Below, one piece after another: positions 43,148 to 54,133 of a stretch of DNA of 64,000 bases. The stretch covers positions 1 through 64,000 of the forward strand of contig JACQDB010000077.1 of NCBI GenBank assembly GCA_016201275.1, given 5' to 3'. Within the stretch, counting starts at the first letter, position 1, and each line of letters begins with the position of its first letter. The DNA is from Acidobacteriota bacterium. GTDB taxonomy: Bacteria; Acidobacteriota; Blastocatellia; UBA7656. Position numbers and translations under genes: made by a program. Below the pieces are notes generated by a model. It worked only from the letters and a program-made list of their open reading frames with translations, did no database searches and had not been told where the DNA came from.

Positions 43148-44059
43148 TTATCCCTGTAGCGCTCCGGCAGCACTCACCGTAACGGCTGGTGGAGTTTCCT
43201 CCCACCCCTTGGCTTCCATAGGGTTTTCCCCGTTACTGGTAAAATCGTTTACCGAAATATCCAAGGCTTGAATCACTTCCTGTATGACCTCGGCGGTAAT
43301 CGTGCGATGACCGCCAGCGTAGCCGTACAACAAGGCGTTGTCACAAATATTGTTGATGATGCGCGGAATGCCCAGCGACACCTGGCCGATTAACTCGATG
43401 GCTTCCGGCGCGAACAAATCAACGCGCTCGGCTCCGGCGGTCTTCAAACGGAAACGTATGTACTTATTAATTTCGTGAGTGGCGAGCGGTTCAATCATGC
43501 AGCGCAACGAGACGCGCTGTTTGAGTTGGCGCAATTGCGGTTGATTGAGGGTGTCGCGCAATTCCGGCTGTCCGCACAAAATGACTTGCAACAGTTTCTC
43601 GCTGTTGGTCTCGAAATTGGCCAGCAGACGAATCTCTTCCAAAAGCGCGTTGGACAACCCGTGCGCTTCATCTACGACCAGCACGGTGCGTAAGCCTTTG
43701 GCGTGCCGCACGGCCAGCGTCCGACCAATCGCCGACAACAGATCGGCTTTCGATGACGAACGCGGCAGGCCGAGCTTCAAGCCATCGGTGAACAACTCGA
43801 AAAACTCCGCGACCGTTAAATAGGGATTGAAAATATAGACCGCCAGAATGTCCTGACCGAATTGCTGAATCATCGAACGCAGCGTGGTGGTCTTGCCAGT
43901 GCCGACTTCGCCCAACACCACGACGATACCTTTGCTGTGTTCAATGCCGTATTGCAAATTCGCGGTCACTTCCAGATGACTCTCGGTTTTAAAGATGTAC
44001 TTGGGGTCTGGGGTTAAACCGAAAGGAATCGTTTTCAATTTATAAAAGTCTCTATACAT
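43148..44059 (-). CDS. ExeA/XrtA-locus-type AAA ATPase
   Basis: 303 residues. MYRDFYKLKTIPFGLTPDPK is the typical start of the ExeA/MshM and PEP-CTERM-locus ATPase group. Walker A is GEVGTGKTT (about residues 50-58), Walker B TVLVVDEAHGLS, and the sensor region VSLGIPRIINNICDNALL. The last ~40 residues are a low-complexity tail. In exosortase-A loci this ATPase is a conserved partner of EPS genes. Its exact mechanical role is not established. Next to the pseudokinase (22 bp) and so likely cotranscribed. Confidence 0.92.
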   Translation of the reverse strand: MYRDFYKLKTIPFGLTPDPKYIFKTESHLEVTANLQYGIEHSKGIVVVLGEVGTGKTTTLRSMIQQFGQDILAVYIFNPYLTVAEFFELFTDGLKLGLPRSSSKADLLSAIGRTLAVRHAKGLRTVLVVDEAHGLSNALLEEIRLLANFETNSEKLLQVILCGQPELRDTLNQPQLRQLKQRVSLRCMIEPLATHEINKYIRFRLKTAGAERVDLFAPEAIELIGQVSLGIPRIINNICDNALLYGYAGGHRTITAEVIQEVIQALDISVNDFTSNGENPMEAKGWEETPPAVTVSAAGALQG

Positions 44060-44080
44060 TCCTGTTTACTCCGCTGTGAA

Positions 44081-45901
44081 TTACCAGAAGCGCCAACGAA
44101 AAAAGCCTCGGCGCGGTCGAGCTTTGAGCGCTGGTGCTTTCGACAGGCTCTTTCTGACGTGATGTTTTTTCGTATGCCTCAGATTGCTCTGACGCAACTG
44201 CTCGCGCAGTTTCGCGGTGTCGGGCTTGGCTTTGGGCGGCGCGGAGATCGGCGCTTCAGAGACCGTTGGCGCGGCCTTGTCAGCGGTCTTGGCATCACTG
44301 GAAGCAGCGCCTTCGGCAGCTTGATCGGGCAACTGCACAGGTGCTGATGCCGCCGTTTGCGCTGCCGGAGGTGTAGAAAAAACCGCTTCAGGATTTGCCG
44401 CCGCCGCCGGGGGTGCGTCCTTTGCCGCTGTGAAATAGCCTTTGTAAGCCAGCACCGAAAAAGCCGTGAGCATCGCTACGCCCAACGCCAACAGAGCCAC
44501 AGACAGCCAGGACTGCCCCGGCGCGGCTTCGCCCGTGACCGCCGACAGCGGCGCTTCATCGGCGGCGCGAAACGCTTCTGGTGGAATTGAGCTTGCCGAT
44601 AGCGACAGCGCTTCGTCATTCGCTGCTGTTGGCTGTGCGACCACCGAGGCCGCAACGCATGAATCAAGTGAATCAAGTGAATCAATAGATGAATCAACGC
44701 CCAGCGGCAGCGCTGCCGCGCTCGACAACGAGTCTGTGTCATCCCGGTCGGCGTGGCGCTCATCGGTCAAGCTCGGCTCCTCGTCTGTAGTCTTGAAGAA
44801 CAACGGAGAGGCGGCGCTGTCTCGATTAAAGTCATAGACCAGAAATTCATGGTCTTCGTCAAAGAGCGCCGCCAGTGGCTGACTCTCTTCACCGTCATCG
44901 TGAATCGGCGCAATCGGTGCATCATCGGGCAGCAGATTGATCGCTAATAAATTGCCCTCGCGTATCGCCGCCAATTCGGCTTGCAACGCTGCGGCATTTT
45001 GAAAACGCACTGCCGGATTTTCGGCCATCAATCGGGCAATCACTGCCGCAAGCGCTGCCGGAAGGTCAGGGCGAATCAACTGCACTGCTGGCGCTTTCTG
45101 CAAGGCAATCTTGAGGCACAACTCCGCTTCATCACGCGCCGCGAAAGGCAACATATCGGTCAGTATTTCATAGAGCAGAATGCCCAGACTGTACAAATCG
45201 CTGCGCTCGTCCGGGGCGCTATGATTCAGAAGTTCAGGGCTGCGATAAACCAGCGTACTTTCCTGGGCGCGTTTTTCGTAGAGCCAGGGGCGCAGCGGTT
45301 TGCGGGGAACGCCAAAGTCGGTGAGGGTGATGTTCCCATCGCCATCAAGCCACAAATTTTCCGGTTGTAAATTCAAATGCAGCACCGCAGCCTGATGCGC
45401 GTAGTGCAGGGCATCGGCAATTTGCGAAGCGATGTCGAGAACCTCTTCAACTTCCAGCCAGCCTTGCCGATGCAACCGGCGTTGCAACGATTCGGCATTT
45501 TGCGGATAGTCGCTGACGCAGAAATGCAGGCCCTGCAATTGTTCCGGTTTTCGACTGCTGGCGATGTGCGGGTGCGACAATTTCGCCGCCGCATGAGCGG
45601 TAAGCAGAAAGCCCAACAACTCGCTCGGTTGGTCTGCGCCAGCGGCAGCAAACACCTTGAGCATAACCATTGAATCGTGGTGCTGTAGGTGTTGCTTGGC
45701 CACATAGCGGCGCGTCTGGTTTACGGCATCCAGTGCCTCGATTATCGAGAAACGCGAACCAAGGACTTGCCATTCATCGTGCTGTTGGTCTGCCAATAAA
45801 GATGCATGATGAGCGTGGGGCGATAAGATTTTTTGGGTGCTGCTCAATGTTATTTTCCCTGCAATGCTAGTTCGGCCAGATGCCTTATTTTTCGTTCGCA
45901 C
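44081..45901 (-). CDS. Transmembrane protein-kinase-like protein, predicted pseudokinase
   Basis: 606 residues from a GTG at 45901. Residues about 45-315 are a Hanks-type kinase fold: beta3 Lys in VMLKVF, an APE-equivalent in YRSPELL, and DFG in LTDFGVPRK. The catalytic loop HLNLQPENL replaces the usual HRDxKxxN Asp and Lys with Asn and Gln, and the glycine-rich loop is degenerate (FSIIEALDAVNQTRRY). So catalysis is doubtful. A Ser/Asp-rich linker (SSIDSLDSLDS) precedes one membrane helix (about 478-500, SVALLALGVAMLTAFSV), then an Ala/Pro-rich periplasmic tail. It could serve as a scaffold for the EPS machinery. Confidence 0.88.
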   Translation of the reverse strand: MRTKNKASGRTSIAGKITLSSTQKILSPHAHHASLLADQQHDEWQVLGSRFSIIEALDAVNQTRRYVAKQHLQHHDSMVMLKVFAAAGADQPSELLGFLLTAHAAAKLSHPHIASSRKPEQLQGLHFCVSDYPQNAESLQRRLHRQGWLEVEEVLDIASQIADALHYAHQAAVLHLNLQPENLWLDGDGNITLTDFGVPRKPLRPWLYEKRAQESTLVYRSPELLNHSAPDERSDLYSLGILLYEILTDMLPFAARDEAELCLKIALQKAPAVQLIRPDLPAALAAVIARLMAENPAVRFQNAAALQAELAAIREGNLLAINLLPDDAPIAPIHDDGEESQPLAALFDEDHEFLVYDFNRDSAASPLFFKTTDEEPSLTDERHADRDDTDSLSSAAALPLGVDSSIDSLDSLDSCVAASVVAQPTAANDEALSLSASSIPPEAFRAADEAPLSAVTGEAAPGQSWLSVALLALGVAMLTAFSVLAYKGYFTAAKDAPPAAAANPEAVFSTPPAAQTAASAPVQLPDQAAEGAASSDAKTADKAAPTVSEAPISAPPKAKPDTAKLREQLRQSNLRHTKKHHVRKSLSKAPALKARPRRGFFRWRFW

Positions 45902-46536
45902 TTTCTAGGCAACCTCAATGCCGAACCGCCCAAATGATTGATGACTACATAATGAGATTGGCGCTTCGCATGATTAATGAGGACGATGATGATTGAATAA
46001 AACGAAAGTCACAGAAAATTAAGAAATTTTTTTTGGCGGTTTTCGTCTGCGGCAACGGCATTCACGGATAGCTGTAGGATATGCACACAGCCTAGCGGTA
46101 AGTAAGCATACACTTGGTTTGAAAATGTACAATTGACATACAGAACAAAATCCCAAATCCATTATGGAATCATAATAAGCGCATCAAGAAAGCAGACTGT
46201 TGACTTCACTATAGTCACTGCATAAGATGAAAACGCACTAAGCTACTAGCCTACATCCACCTCACGCGAAAATTGTTTACCTGATGATCACCGCCGTGAT
46301 TTTATGCGGGATTGGTTGGCGTGAGGTGTGGGTAGGAAAAGTTTTCAGCCGGATGCGAATCGGGCTGAAGGTCAAAGCGTTACTTGACCGGTGCCTCTGC
46401 TGGTGGTGGTCTCCACTACGTATTCTATGCCTCTAATTGATTAATCAAAGCCCTTACCAAGTAAGTGTCCTCTACTTATTTTTATGAGGACAGGTGTGTC
46501 TGGGATCAGACCACAAAACATTTTATAAGGACTGTC
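45902..46536. other. Divergent regulatory spacer of the EPS locus
   Basis: About 635 bp between the pseudokinase (minus) and beta-helix (plus) genes. It is AT-rich between about 45940 and 46260, consistent with promoters for both arms. I could not identify -35/-10 pairs or operators with confidence. No repeats of the A-D families occur here. Confidence 0.5.
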
Positions 46537-49011
46537 ATGATGAGTATTCGGTATTGGAAAATCAGTATTGCCCTCTTGCTTTTTATCGGCGGTTTCGCCA
46601 TCCACGCAGCCCCTGCCCAAACCTTGAATGAACCGGAGTTGCCGCGTCTGTTGCTCGACACCACTTATCAAGCGCCCACCGGCAATATCATCAATGTGGC
46701 CGCAGGCGGTAATTTTCAAGCGGCGCTCAATGCTGCAAATCCCGGCGACGTGATCGTGCTGCAGGCCGGAGCCACTTACACAGGCAATTTCACCCTGCCC
46801 TATAAAACCGGCAACGAATGGATTGTCATACGCTCGTCTGCCGAAAACGATTTGCCAGCGGCGAACACTCGCGTGCAGCCAACGCACAGCACGGCCCTGC
46901 CCAAGCTCGTCAGCGCCAATGCCGCAGCCGTCATCGCCACAGCAAACGCGGCGCATCATTATCGCTTCATAGGCATTGAGTTCGGCCTCAAATCCGGCGT
47001 CAATCTCAATTATGGATTGGTGGTTTTCGGCAGCAGCAGCCAGAACACGCTGGCACAGGTTCCGCACGATTTGATTCTCGACCGCTGTTATATACACGGC
47101 AATGCGACGGGCGATGTGTCACGCGGTGTGGCCATGAATTGCGCTCGCGCTGCGGTGATGGATTCTTATATCGCCAACATTCACGGCGTCGGTTTCGATA
47201 CCCAGGCCATCGCCGCCTGGAACGCGCCGGGGCCGCTCAAAATCGTCAATAACTATCTGGAAGGCGCGGGTGAAAATATTATGTTCGGCGGTGCTGACCC
47301 GAAGCTTTACGGTCTGGTGATTTCGGATGTGGAAATCCGCCGCAATCATTTGTCCAAACCCTTATCGTGGAATCCGCGTGACCCCAGCTATGCCGGCATT
47401 CATTGGTCGGTGAAGAATATTTTTGAACTCAAAAACGCCCAGCGCATATTGGTTGAAGGCAATCTGTTCGAGTACAACTGGATGGATGGACAAAACGGCA
47501 CGGCGATTTTATTCACGCCGCGCAATCAAGAAGGTACTGCGCCGTGGAGTACGGTTCAGGATGTCACCTTCACCAATAACATCGTGCGCCACACTGCCGC
47601 CGGGGTCAATTTTTTAGGCACCGATTATAACTTTCCGAGCCAGCGCTTGCAGCGCATCAAGGTGAAAAACAATCTCTTTGTTGACGTAGGCAATCCGAGT
47701 TATGGAACCAACAACGTGTTGTTTTATGTCTTGAATGGCACCACCAATATCACCCTTGATCACAACACCGCTTTTCAATCCGGCAATGTCATCAGCGCCG
47801 ATGGACAAGCGCACACCGGCTTCGTTTATACCAACAACCTGACGCCGCATAATACCTACGGCGTAATCGGTTCGGGCAGCGGCCCCGGCAAAGCATCCCT
47901 CAATGTCTATTTTCCGAATTGCGTGTTTCTCAACAACATCCTGACGGGCGGTTCCGCGTCGGTGTATCCGAAAAATAATTTCTTCCCGTCAACGCTGGAT
48001 GCGGTGGGCTTTGTGGATCGCGCCGCTGAAAATTATCGGCTGGCCATTACCAGTCTGTATCACAATGCCGGAACCGATAGCCAAGACATAGGCGCAGACT
48101 TGGACGCCATCGCAGCGGCTATGAGTATCGCGGCCACGCCGCCACCACCGCCGCTGAATCAACCGCCCGTGGTCACTGCCAACGTGTCGGCGTTGGCGGG
48201 CATTGCGCCGCTGGCGCTGTCGTTCGCTTGCACCGCCAGCGACCCGGATGGCGCGATTGTCTCTTACCTTTGGGATTTCGGCGATGCTCAAACCGCCGCC
48301 ACTGCCGCCGCTTCGCACACCTATCAAAATGCCGGAAACTTCACCGCGCAAATCACCGTTACCGATAACGCCGGAGCGACGGCAAGCGCTTCTGTAACCA
48401 TCAATGTTACAAATCCGGTAGCGCCGCCGCCGCCGCCAACAGCCGATGTGGTGTTGTATGCCGCCGAGAGCGTTGTCAAAGTTGGCAACTGGCAAGTCGT
48501 AGCAGACCCGACCGCCGCCGGAGGCTCACGGTTGCGAAATCCCGATCAGCGCGGCAAGAAGCTCAGTCAGCCGCAAGCCACGCCTAGAGATTATTTTGAA
48601 GTGACCTTCAACGCCCAGGCCGGAGTGCCGTATCGCTTATGGGTGCGCGGCAAAGCGGATAACAATTCGCAGTACAACGATTCGTTCTATGTGCAATTCG
48701 ACGATAGCGTGACGGCAAATGGCGCGTCGGCTTTTCGCATCGGCACTACGGATGCGACGGTTATCAATCTGGAAGAATACTTGAATTACGGATTGAATGG
48801 CTGGGGCTGGCAGGACAATGGCTGGGGCATAAATGTGTTGGGGCCGTTCCTCTATTTTCAAACCAGCGGCACGCACACCTTACGCCTGCAACCGCGAGAA
48901 GACGGCTTCTCTATAGATCAGATCGTGTTGTCGCCGCTGAATTATTTACTGGTAGCGCCGGGCGGCTTGAAAAATGACAATCACATATTGCCGAAAAACA
49001 GCGGTAGGTAA
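46537..49011 (+). CDS. Secreted right-handed beta-helix protein with PKD and module domains
   Basis: 824 residues from ATG 46537 (ATAAGGA at 46524-46530). Signal peptide about 1-27 (FIGGFAIHAAPAQ). Parallel beta-helix about 40-520 with Asn-ladder turns such as DVEIRRNHLS, ILVEGNLFEYNW, VTFTNNIVRHT and ITLDHNTAFQSG, as in pectate-lyase-like folds. One PKD domain at about 550-640 (YLWDFGDAQT). The shared module is at about 650-815 (YRLWVRGKADNN, GWGWQDNGWGINV, DGFSIDQIVLSP). It may bind or cut the exopolysaccharide made by the locus; catalytic residues are not identifiable. Confidence 0.88.
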   Translation: MMSIRYWKISIALLLFIGGFAIHAAPAQTLNEPELPRLLLDTTYQAPTGNIINVAAGGNFQAALNAANPGDVIVLQAGATYTGNFTLPYKTGNEWIVIRSSAENDLPAANTRVQPTHSTALPKLVSANAAAVIATANAAHHYRFIGIEFGLKSGVNLNYGLVVFGSSSQNTLAQVPHDLILDRCYIHGNATGDVSRGVAMNCARAAVMDSYIANIHGVGFDTQAIAAWNAPGPLKIVNNYLEGAGENIMFGGADPKLYGLVISDVEIRRNHLSKPLSWNPRDPSYAGIHWSVKNIFELKNAQRILVEGNLFEYNWMDGQNGTAILFTPRNQEGTAPWSTVQDVTFTNNIVRHTAAGVNFLGTDYNFPSQRLQRIKVKNNLFVDVGNPSYGTNNVLFYVLNGTTNITLDHNTAFQSGNVISADGQAHTGFVYTNNLTPHNTYGVIGSGSGPGKASLNVYFPNCVFLNNILTGGSASVYPKNNFFPSTLDAVGFVDRAAENYRLAITSLYHNAGTDSQDIGADLDAIAAAMSIAATPPPPPLNQPPVVTANVSALAGIAPLALSFACTASDPDGAIVSYLWDFGDAQTAATAAASHTYQNAGNFTAQITVTDNAGATASASVTINVTNPVAPPPPPTADVVLYAAESVVKVGNWQVVADPTAAGGSRLRNPDQRGKKLSQPQATPRDYFEVTFNAQAGVPYRLWVRGKADNNSQYNDSFYVQFDDSVTANGASAFRIGTTDATVINLEEYLNYGLNGWGWQDNGWGINVLGPFLYFQTSGTHTLRLQPREDGFSIDQIVLSPLNYLLVAPGGLKNDNHILPKNSGR

Positions 49012-49069
49012 AAAGCCGCTTTTCGGCTTGTCCGCAGCTTGTGAGGCAAGCGGCAAGAAATAGCATACG

Positions 49070-49122
49070 GTGGAGAAGCGGTCTGTGACCGCCAGTCCAG
49101 CGGTCACAGACCGCTTCTCCAC
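49070..49122. repeat. Element D4, GTGGAG hairpin
   Basis: GTGGAGAAGCGGTCTGTGAC pairs with the inverted right arm ending GACCGCTTCTCCAC. It has the D family stem but GTGGAG in place of GTTGAG at the base. Confidence 0.8.
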
Positions 49123-49208
49123 GGGCATGATGGGCTTATATTTTCTTGCTCTCAAGGATGCCTTCGAGAGCGCTGCTATTTTATTGGCGACGGCTGAATC
49201 AGCGCCGC

Positions 49209-49246
49209 AGGAGGAGCAAGTGTACGCTTGCTCCTCCTACGTTTTT
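49209..49246 (+). terminator. Rho-independent terminator after the beta-helix gene
   Basis: AGGAGGAGCAAG pairs with CTTGCTCCTCCT around a 6-nt loop and is followed by ACGTTTTTA. It is about 200 bp after the stop codon at 49011. Confidence 0.85.
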
Positions 49247-49587
49247 ATTGGCGGATAGGGTTCACGCACAGGCCGATACCTTGGCTCTTCAATGACTTCC
49301 TGCGGCACACCAAGTCAGCAAATTCTTCCTCACCTGTTCTCTACCTTCAGCGAATTTTTTTTGCAAAACCGCAAGCGTTGCGATTATTGAACCAGACGTG
49401 GAAAATAATTTCCCACAAGCGAGATTGACAAAGAAGAACGCTGTAGGTTCTCCAAGTCTCCTTTACAATCCCCGCGACGGTGACGCGCTCATAGCAGGTT
49501 GTAACCCACAGCAATAACTAGATTCGTCAGGTTTATGCAAGCTACTCAGGCTGCCGATGATTGGCGGCACAGGATTCGTGTAGGTTT

Positions 49588-49968
49588 ATGAAATTTATCA
49601 GTACAAAACGCCCCTACTTGCTTTTGCTTCTCTTCATCTTGATAAGCGTTGGCATCATTTTTTCGCTTCGCGCCAAATCCTCGGCCCATCACACCGTGCA
49701 AATCGCTATGGCGAAAAACCATCAACTCACCTATGAACCGCGTGCGACAGAGACCCAAGACCTGCCGCTGCCGCTGCCCGTGACGCACTTCGAGCCGTTG
49801 CTGTTATTTGTGTTGGGAACGCTGCTGCTCTCCATTGTCACCGGCATTAATCTGATTCGCTCACGAAAATCCGGCCTGCGCCTGCATACCGGCACTTCCG
49901 CAAGTCTGGAGTCGCGCCGCAAGTTTGCCACGCGCCATCACCGGGTCAAAAAAAATTCAGCCGCTTAA
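49588..49968 (+). CDS. Small two-helix membrane protein of the EPS operon
   Basis: 126 residues from ATG 49588 (AGG 4 nt upstream). Two hydrophobic helices: about 8-27 (RPYLLLLLFILISVGIIFSL) and about 68-90 (LLLFVLGTLLLSIVTGINLI). A periplasmic loop lies between and a basic C-tail follows. It precedes wzz by 22 bp. No family recognised. The small membrane protein beside the chain-length regulator may be a helper of it, but this is only positional inference. Confidence 0.65.
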   Translation: MKFISTKRPYLLLLLFILISVGIIFSLRAKSSAHHTVQIAMAKNHQLTYEPRATETQDLPLPLPVTHFEPLLLFVLGTLLLSIVTGINLIRSRKSGLRLHTGTSASLESRRKFATRHHRVKKNSAA

Positions 49969-49990
49969 TAGCATCAAGGGGAGGGAAGAT

Positions 49991-51571
49991 ATGAGCAGCT
50001 TGAGACCAAGAAGTTTTTCGGAATACGCGCAGATGTTGTGGCGACGCAAGTCGCTGTTTCTCTTTGTTGCGGGGACAACGCTAGTCGCCGCCTTCTTCAT
50101 CATCAAAAGTCTGCCCAACAACTACGAAGCCCAAGCGACGATTGTCGTGACCGGCAAACAGGACGAGCGTCAAGCGCTGGCCGACCGCGTTGCCGCCGTG
50201 CGCGAACGCCTGAGCAGTCGCGCCTTGTTGGAAGCGGTTGCTCAACGCCACCTGCTGGCGGGCAACGCGCAAGGCGCGGCGCTTGATGTGGCGGTCAATC
50301 GTTTACGCAAAGACACCAAAGTGGAAACCTTCATGCGCGGCGATTTTCCTGAACGCCTGACCTTGACCTATCGCAACCACGATCCGCAATTGGCCAGAGA
50401 TGTGGCGACCGATATGGTTTCGATCTTCGGCAGCATGAACGAAGCGCTTGCCAAACAATTGACCGAACAAAACGACGCCTTGAACGCCGAATTGAATGAA
50501 GTCGAAAATCACCTCAATCAAATCAGCCAGCAACGCAGCGTGCGCCGCAGTTCAGGCGTCAGCCGCCCACGCATAGATATGAATGCCGTGCGCGCCGAAC
50601 GTGCGGCAACCAACTCGACGATTGAAACGCTCAAGGATAAACAGTTTTCGCTGGAACGCGAAATTGCCCAGCAAAAACAGCAGATTGCTGAACAACAGAA
50701 GTTGGTCAAAGCCGCGCCCACCGATGCCCGCGCCAACAGTTCTTACGGTGTGCTGCTGGTTCGCAAAGCCGAACTCGAAGCCCAGATCAAAGATTATGCG
50801 GCGCAATACACCGATAAAAACCCCAAAGTCCTACAGGCGCGCAATCAACTCGAAGAGATCAATCACCAGATTGCTCAACTCAATGTTGAAGCCCAGAACG
50901 GCGGAGCGCTGAACTCTCCCGAAGCCCGCGAGCTTCGCGGTTTGGAACGCGAGTTGTCGCGCCTGGAAACCGAGTTGGCGATTACTCAACGGGCGATGGA
51001 AAGAAAGCAACAAGCGCTCACCAGCCCTCCCTCTGCTGCCGATTCTCTGGTCGCCAGCGCCCCTCTCATCAGCACCCCGGTTAGTCCGTCCGGCGATGCC
51101 GAGTTGCCGTTAGCGGGCAGCGATTACCAACGCTTGAAAGATCGCTATGATTCGCTGTTGCGAAGACAGGAGCGTTTGGAATATGCGCGCACGACCGCCG
51201 CCGGATTTGACCCTGGCCTCTTTCAAATCGTAGATATGCCAGCCTTGCCGGAAATTCCTGCCGGACCGGATCGCTTGAAATTAATGGGGCTGGCGTTAGT
51301 GTTGGCGCTGTTTTTAGGGCTTGTCGCCGTGATCGCTTTTGAAGTTCCCCGACTCTTCTCGATACGCGACGACCGCGACGTGGAGTATTACCTGGGCGCG
51401 CCGGTCATCGTGATGATTCCCGAAAGCGTCTCGCCAGGGCAGTCGGGACAGACGCGACGCTTGCTGGCCATGCGCGTCGTCGGGATGTTGCTGTTGGCGG
51501 CGGTGGTGGTTCCGGCGTTGATTTTCCTGCTCAACAATCTGCGGGTTTTTCAACTGCTGGCCAGTCGCTAG
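49991..51571 (+). CDS. Wzz/GumC-type polysaccharide chain-length determinant
   Basis: 526 residues from ATG 49991 with a strong AGGGGAGGGAAGAT site; a longer open frame back to 49925 overlaps the previous gene. Membrane helices at about 21-40 (SLFLFVAGTTLVAAFFIIKS) and near the C-terminus (about 431-455 and 495-520). The periplasmic part has long coiled coils (ETLKDKQFSLEREIAQQKQQ, QLEEINHQIAQLN). The QERLEYARTTAAGFDPGLFQ and VDMPALPEIPAGPDRLK blocks are Wzz/GumC features. It sets polymer length with Wzy. No cytoplasmic kinase domain is fused; the CpsD-like gene is separate and follows. Confidence 0.93.
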   Translation: MSSLRPRSFSEYAQMLWRRKSLFLFVAGTTLVAAFFIIKSLPNNYEAQATIVVTGKQDERQALADRVAAVRERLSSRALLEAVAQRHLLAGNAQGAALDVAVNRLRKDTKVETFMRGDFPERLTLTYRNHDPQLARDVATDMVSIFGSMNEALAKQLTEQNDALNAELNEVENHLNQISQQRSVRRSSGVSRPRIDMNAVRAERAATNSTIETLKDKQFSLEREIAQQKQQIAEQQKLVKAAPTDARANSSYGVLLVRKAELEAQIKDYAAQYTDKNPKVLQARNQLEEINHQIAQLNVEAQNGGALNSPEARELRGLERELSRLETELAITQRAMERKQQALTSPPSAADSLVASAPLISTPVSPSGDAELPLAGSDYQRLKDRYDSLLRRQERLEYARTTAAGFDPGLFQIVDMPALPEIPAGPDRLKLMGLALVLALFLGLVAVIAFEVPRLFSIRDDRDVEYYLGAPVIVMIPESVSPGQSGQTRRLLAMRVVGMLLLAAVVVPALIFLLNNLRVFQLLASR

Positions 51572-51673
51572 GCGCGCCAATCGGGATGAGCAAAACTCTT
51601 CAAGCCATATTTTATTAAGCCATGCCTGCGGCGGCGCACAGAGGCGTCGGTGCAGAAGCAAGAGGACAAAGGA

Positions 51674-52573
51674 ATGGGAAAAGTTTACGAAGCATTAGAG
51701 CGTGCCGAACGCGAATCGCAAAAACCCAGAGTGGCGGCGCTCCCGCTTTCCAACTCGCGCCAATCGTCGGCAACCGACCGGCGCGACGCGGCGGAGTCCT
51801 TCGATTTCATAGACTATTCGTTGAAGGCGCTGCCCTCCGAAGAGGTGGCGCAACGCCATCAGGAAGCGGCCAGCGCGGCTTTTGCACGGCGTTCGCTGGT
51901 GGAACCGACGCACGAAGCGCAGTTGGATTTGTCGCGCATAGACCCGCATCTGACCATGTTTTTCGACGCCAATCAACGGGCTTCCGCACCGTACAACAAG
52001 CTGGCGATTTCGCTGATTGCCGCAAAAGACGAGCGCCCGTTGAAAAAAATTCTGATCGCTTCGACGCATCGCGCCGAAGGCCGCACCGGCGTGGCGCTCA
52101 ATCTGGCCTGCGCCTTGGCGCGGGACAAACAGAAAGTTCTGGTCATTGATGCAGACCTGCATCGCCCTTCGCTGTTGCGTTTGTTGGGACTGGAAGCCGC
52201 AGCCGGTTTGCCCGAAGTCATACGGCAAAACCTCGCGCCCGGACAAGCCACTGTGCGCGTGTCGCCTTTTAATCTGGAGGTGCTGCCGACCCGCGAACAG
52301 GTGGAAAATCCGACCGAGCTATTCACCGCGCCGCGCTTCCGCGAAGTCTTGACACTGCTGGAAGCCGAATACGATTTCATCCTGTTTGATTCCTCGCCGC
52401 TCTTACAGGTGAATGATGCGAACCTGCTGGTGCGTTTGACCGACGCCACCATCTTTGTCATACGCGCTGGCAAAACCAGTTCGCTGCAACTGGGCAAAGC
52501 TGTCGCTTCGTTGTCCGAAGAACACATCTTCGGCGTGGTCTTGAATCGCGCCGAACCGTGGGCAACCGCCTGA
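51674..52573 (+). CDS. CpsD/BY-kinase-like ParA-fold ATPase, altered P-loop
   Basis: 299 residues from ATG 51674 (AAAGGA just before). The Walker A is STHRAEGRTGVALNLA, with Arg in place of the invariant Lys and Gly for the usual second Thr/Ser. Walker A' VLVIDADLHRPSL and Walker B DFILFDSSPLLQ are standard. The C-terminus ends VLNRAEPWATA with no tyrosine cluster. In related tyrosine kinases this protein acts with Wzz to control polymer assembly. Here kinase activity is doubtful; a regulatory role is more likely. It is preceded by Wzz and followed by the phosphoglycosyltransferase gene. Confidence 0.9.
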   Translation: MGKVYEALERAERESQKPRVAALPLSNSRQSSATDRRDAAESFDFIDYSLKALPSEEVAQRHQEAASAAFARRSLVEPTHEAQLDLSRIDPHLTMFFDANQRASAPYNKLAISLIAAKDERPLKKILIASTHRAEGRTGVALNLACALARDKQKVLVIDADLHRPSLLRLLGLEAAAGLPEVIRQNLAPGQATVRVSPFNLEVLPTREQVENPTELFTAPRFREVLTLLEAEYDFILFDSSPLLQVNDANLLVRLTDATIFVIRAGKTSSLQLGKAVASLSEEHIFGVVLNRAEPWATA

Positions 52574-52658
52574 AGGCTGGAAGGGCAAAGCGTCCGTAGG
52601 CGCGGCATACAGGCTGTCGGAAACGGACTGCTTCGTGGAAGAACAAGTGGGACTGGTG

Positions 52659-54038
<1,380 letters not shown>

Positions 54039-54133
54039 GGCCGGACTTCAACGACGGTTCATCACTTGTCGCCGGTTGCGGCATCGCCAGAGGTCACCGT
54101 AGCGCGGCTGTTTGTATCCGTATCGGAGGAACT

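Larger units (their letters stand above)
49012..49587. other. Spacer with hairpin D4 and a strong terminator
   Basis: After the beta-helix gene: D4 (49070-49122), terminator (49209-49246), then about 340 bp with no supported gene before the small membrane protein. The last part may carry the promoter for the main EPS operon. Confidence 0.5.

Noticed and set aside
46282-46440. Small hydrophobic frame in the divergent spacer
   Set aside because: Trp/Cys-rich with no ribosome site or family; probably chance.
46465-46536. Longer start for the beta-helix protein
   Set aside because: The signal peptide and ATAAGGA site place the start at 46537.
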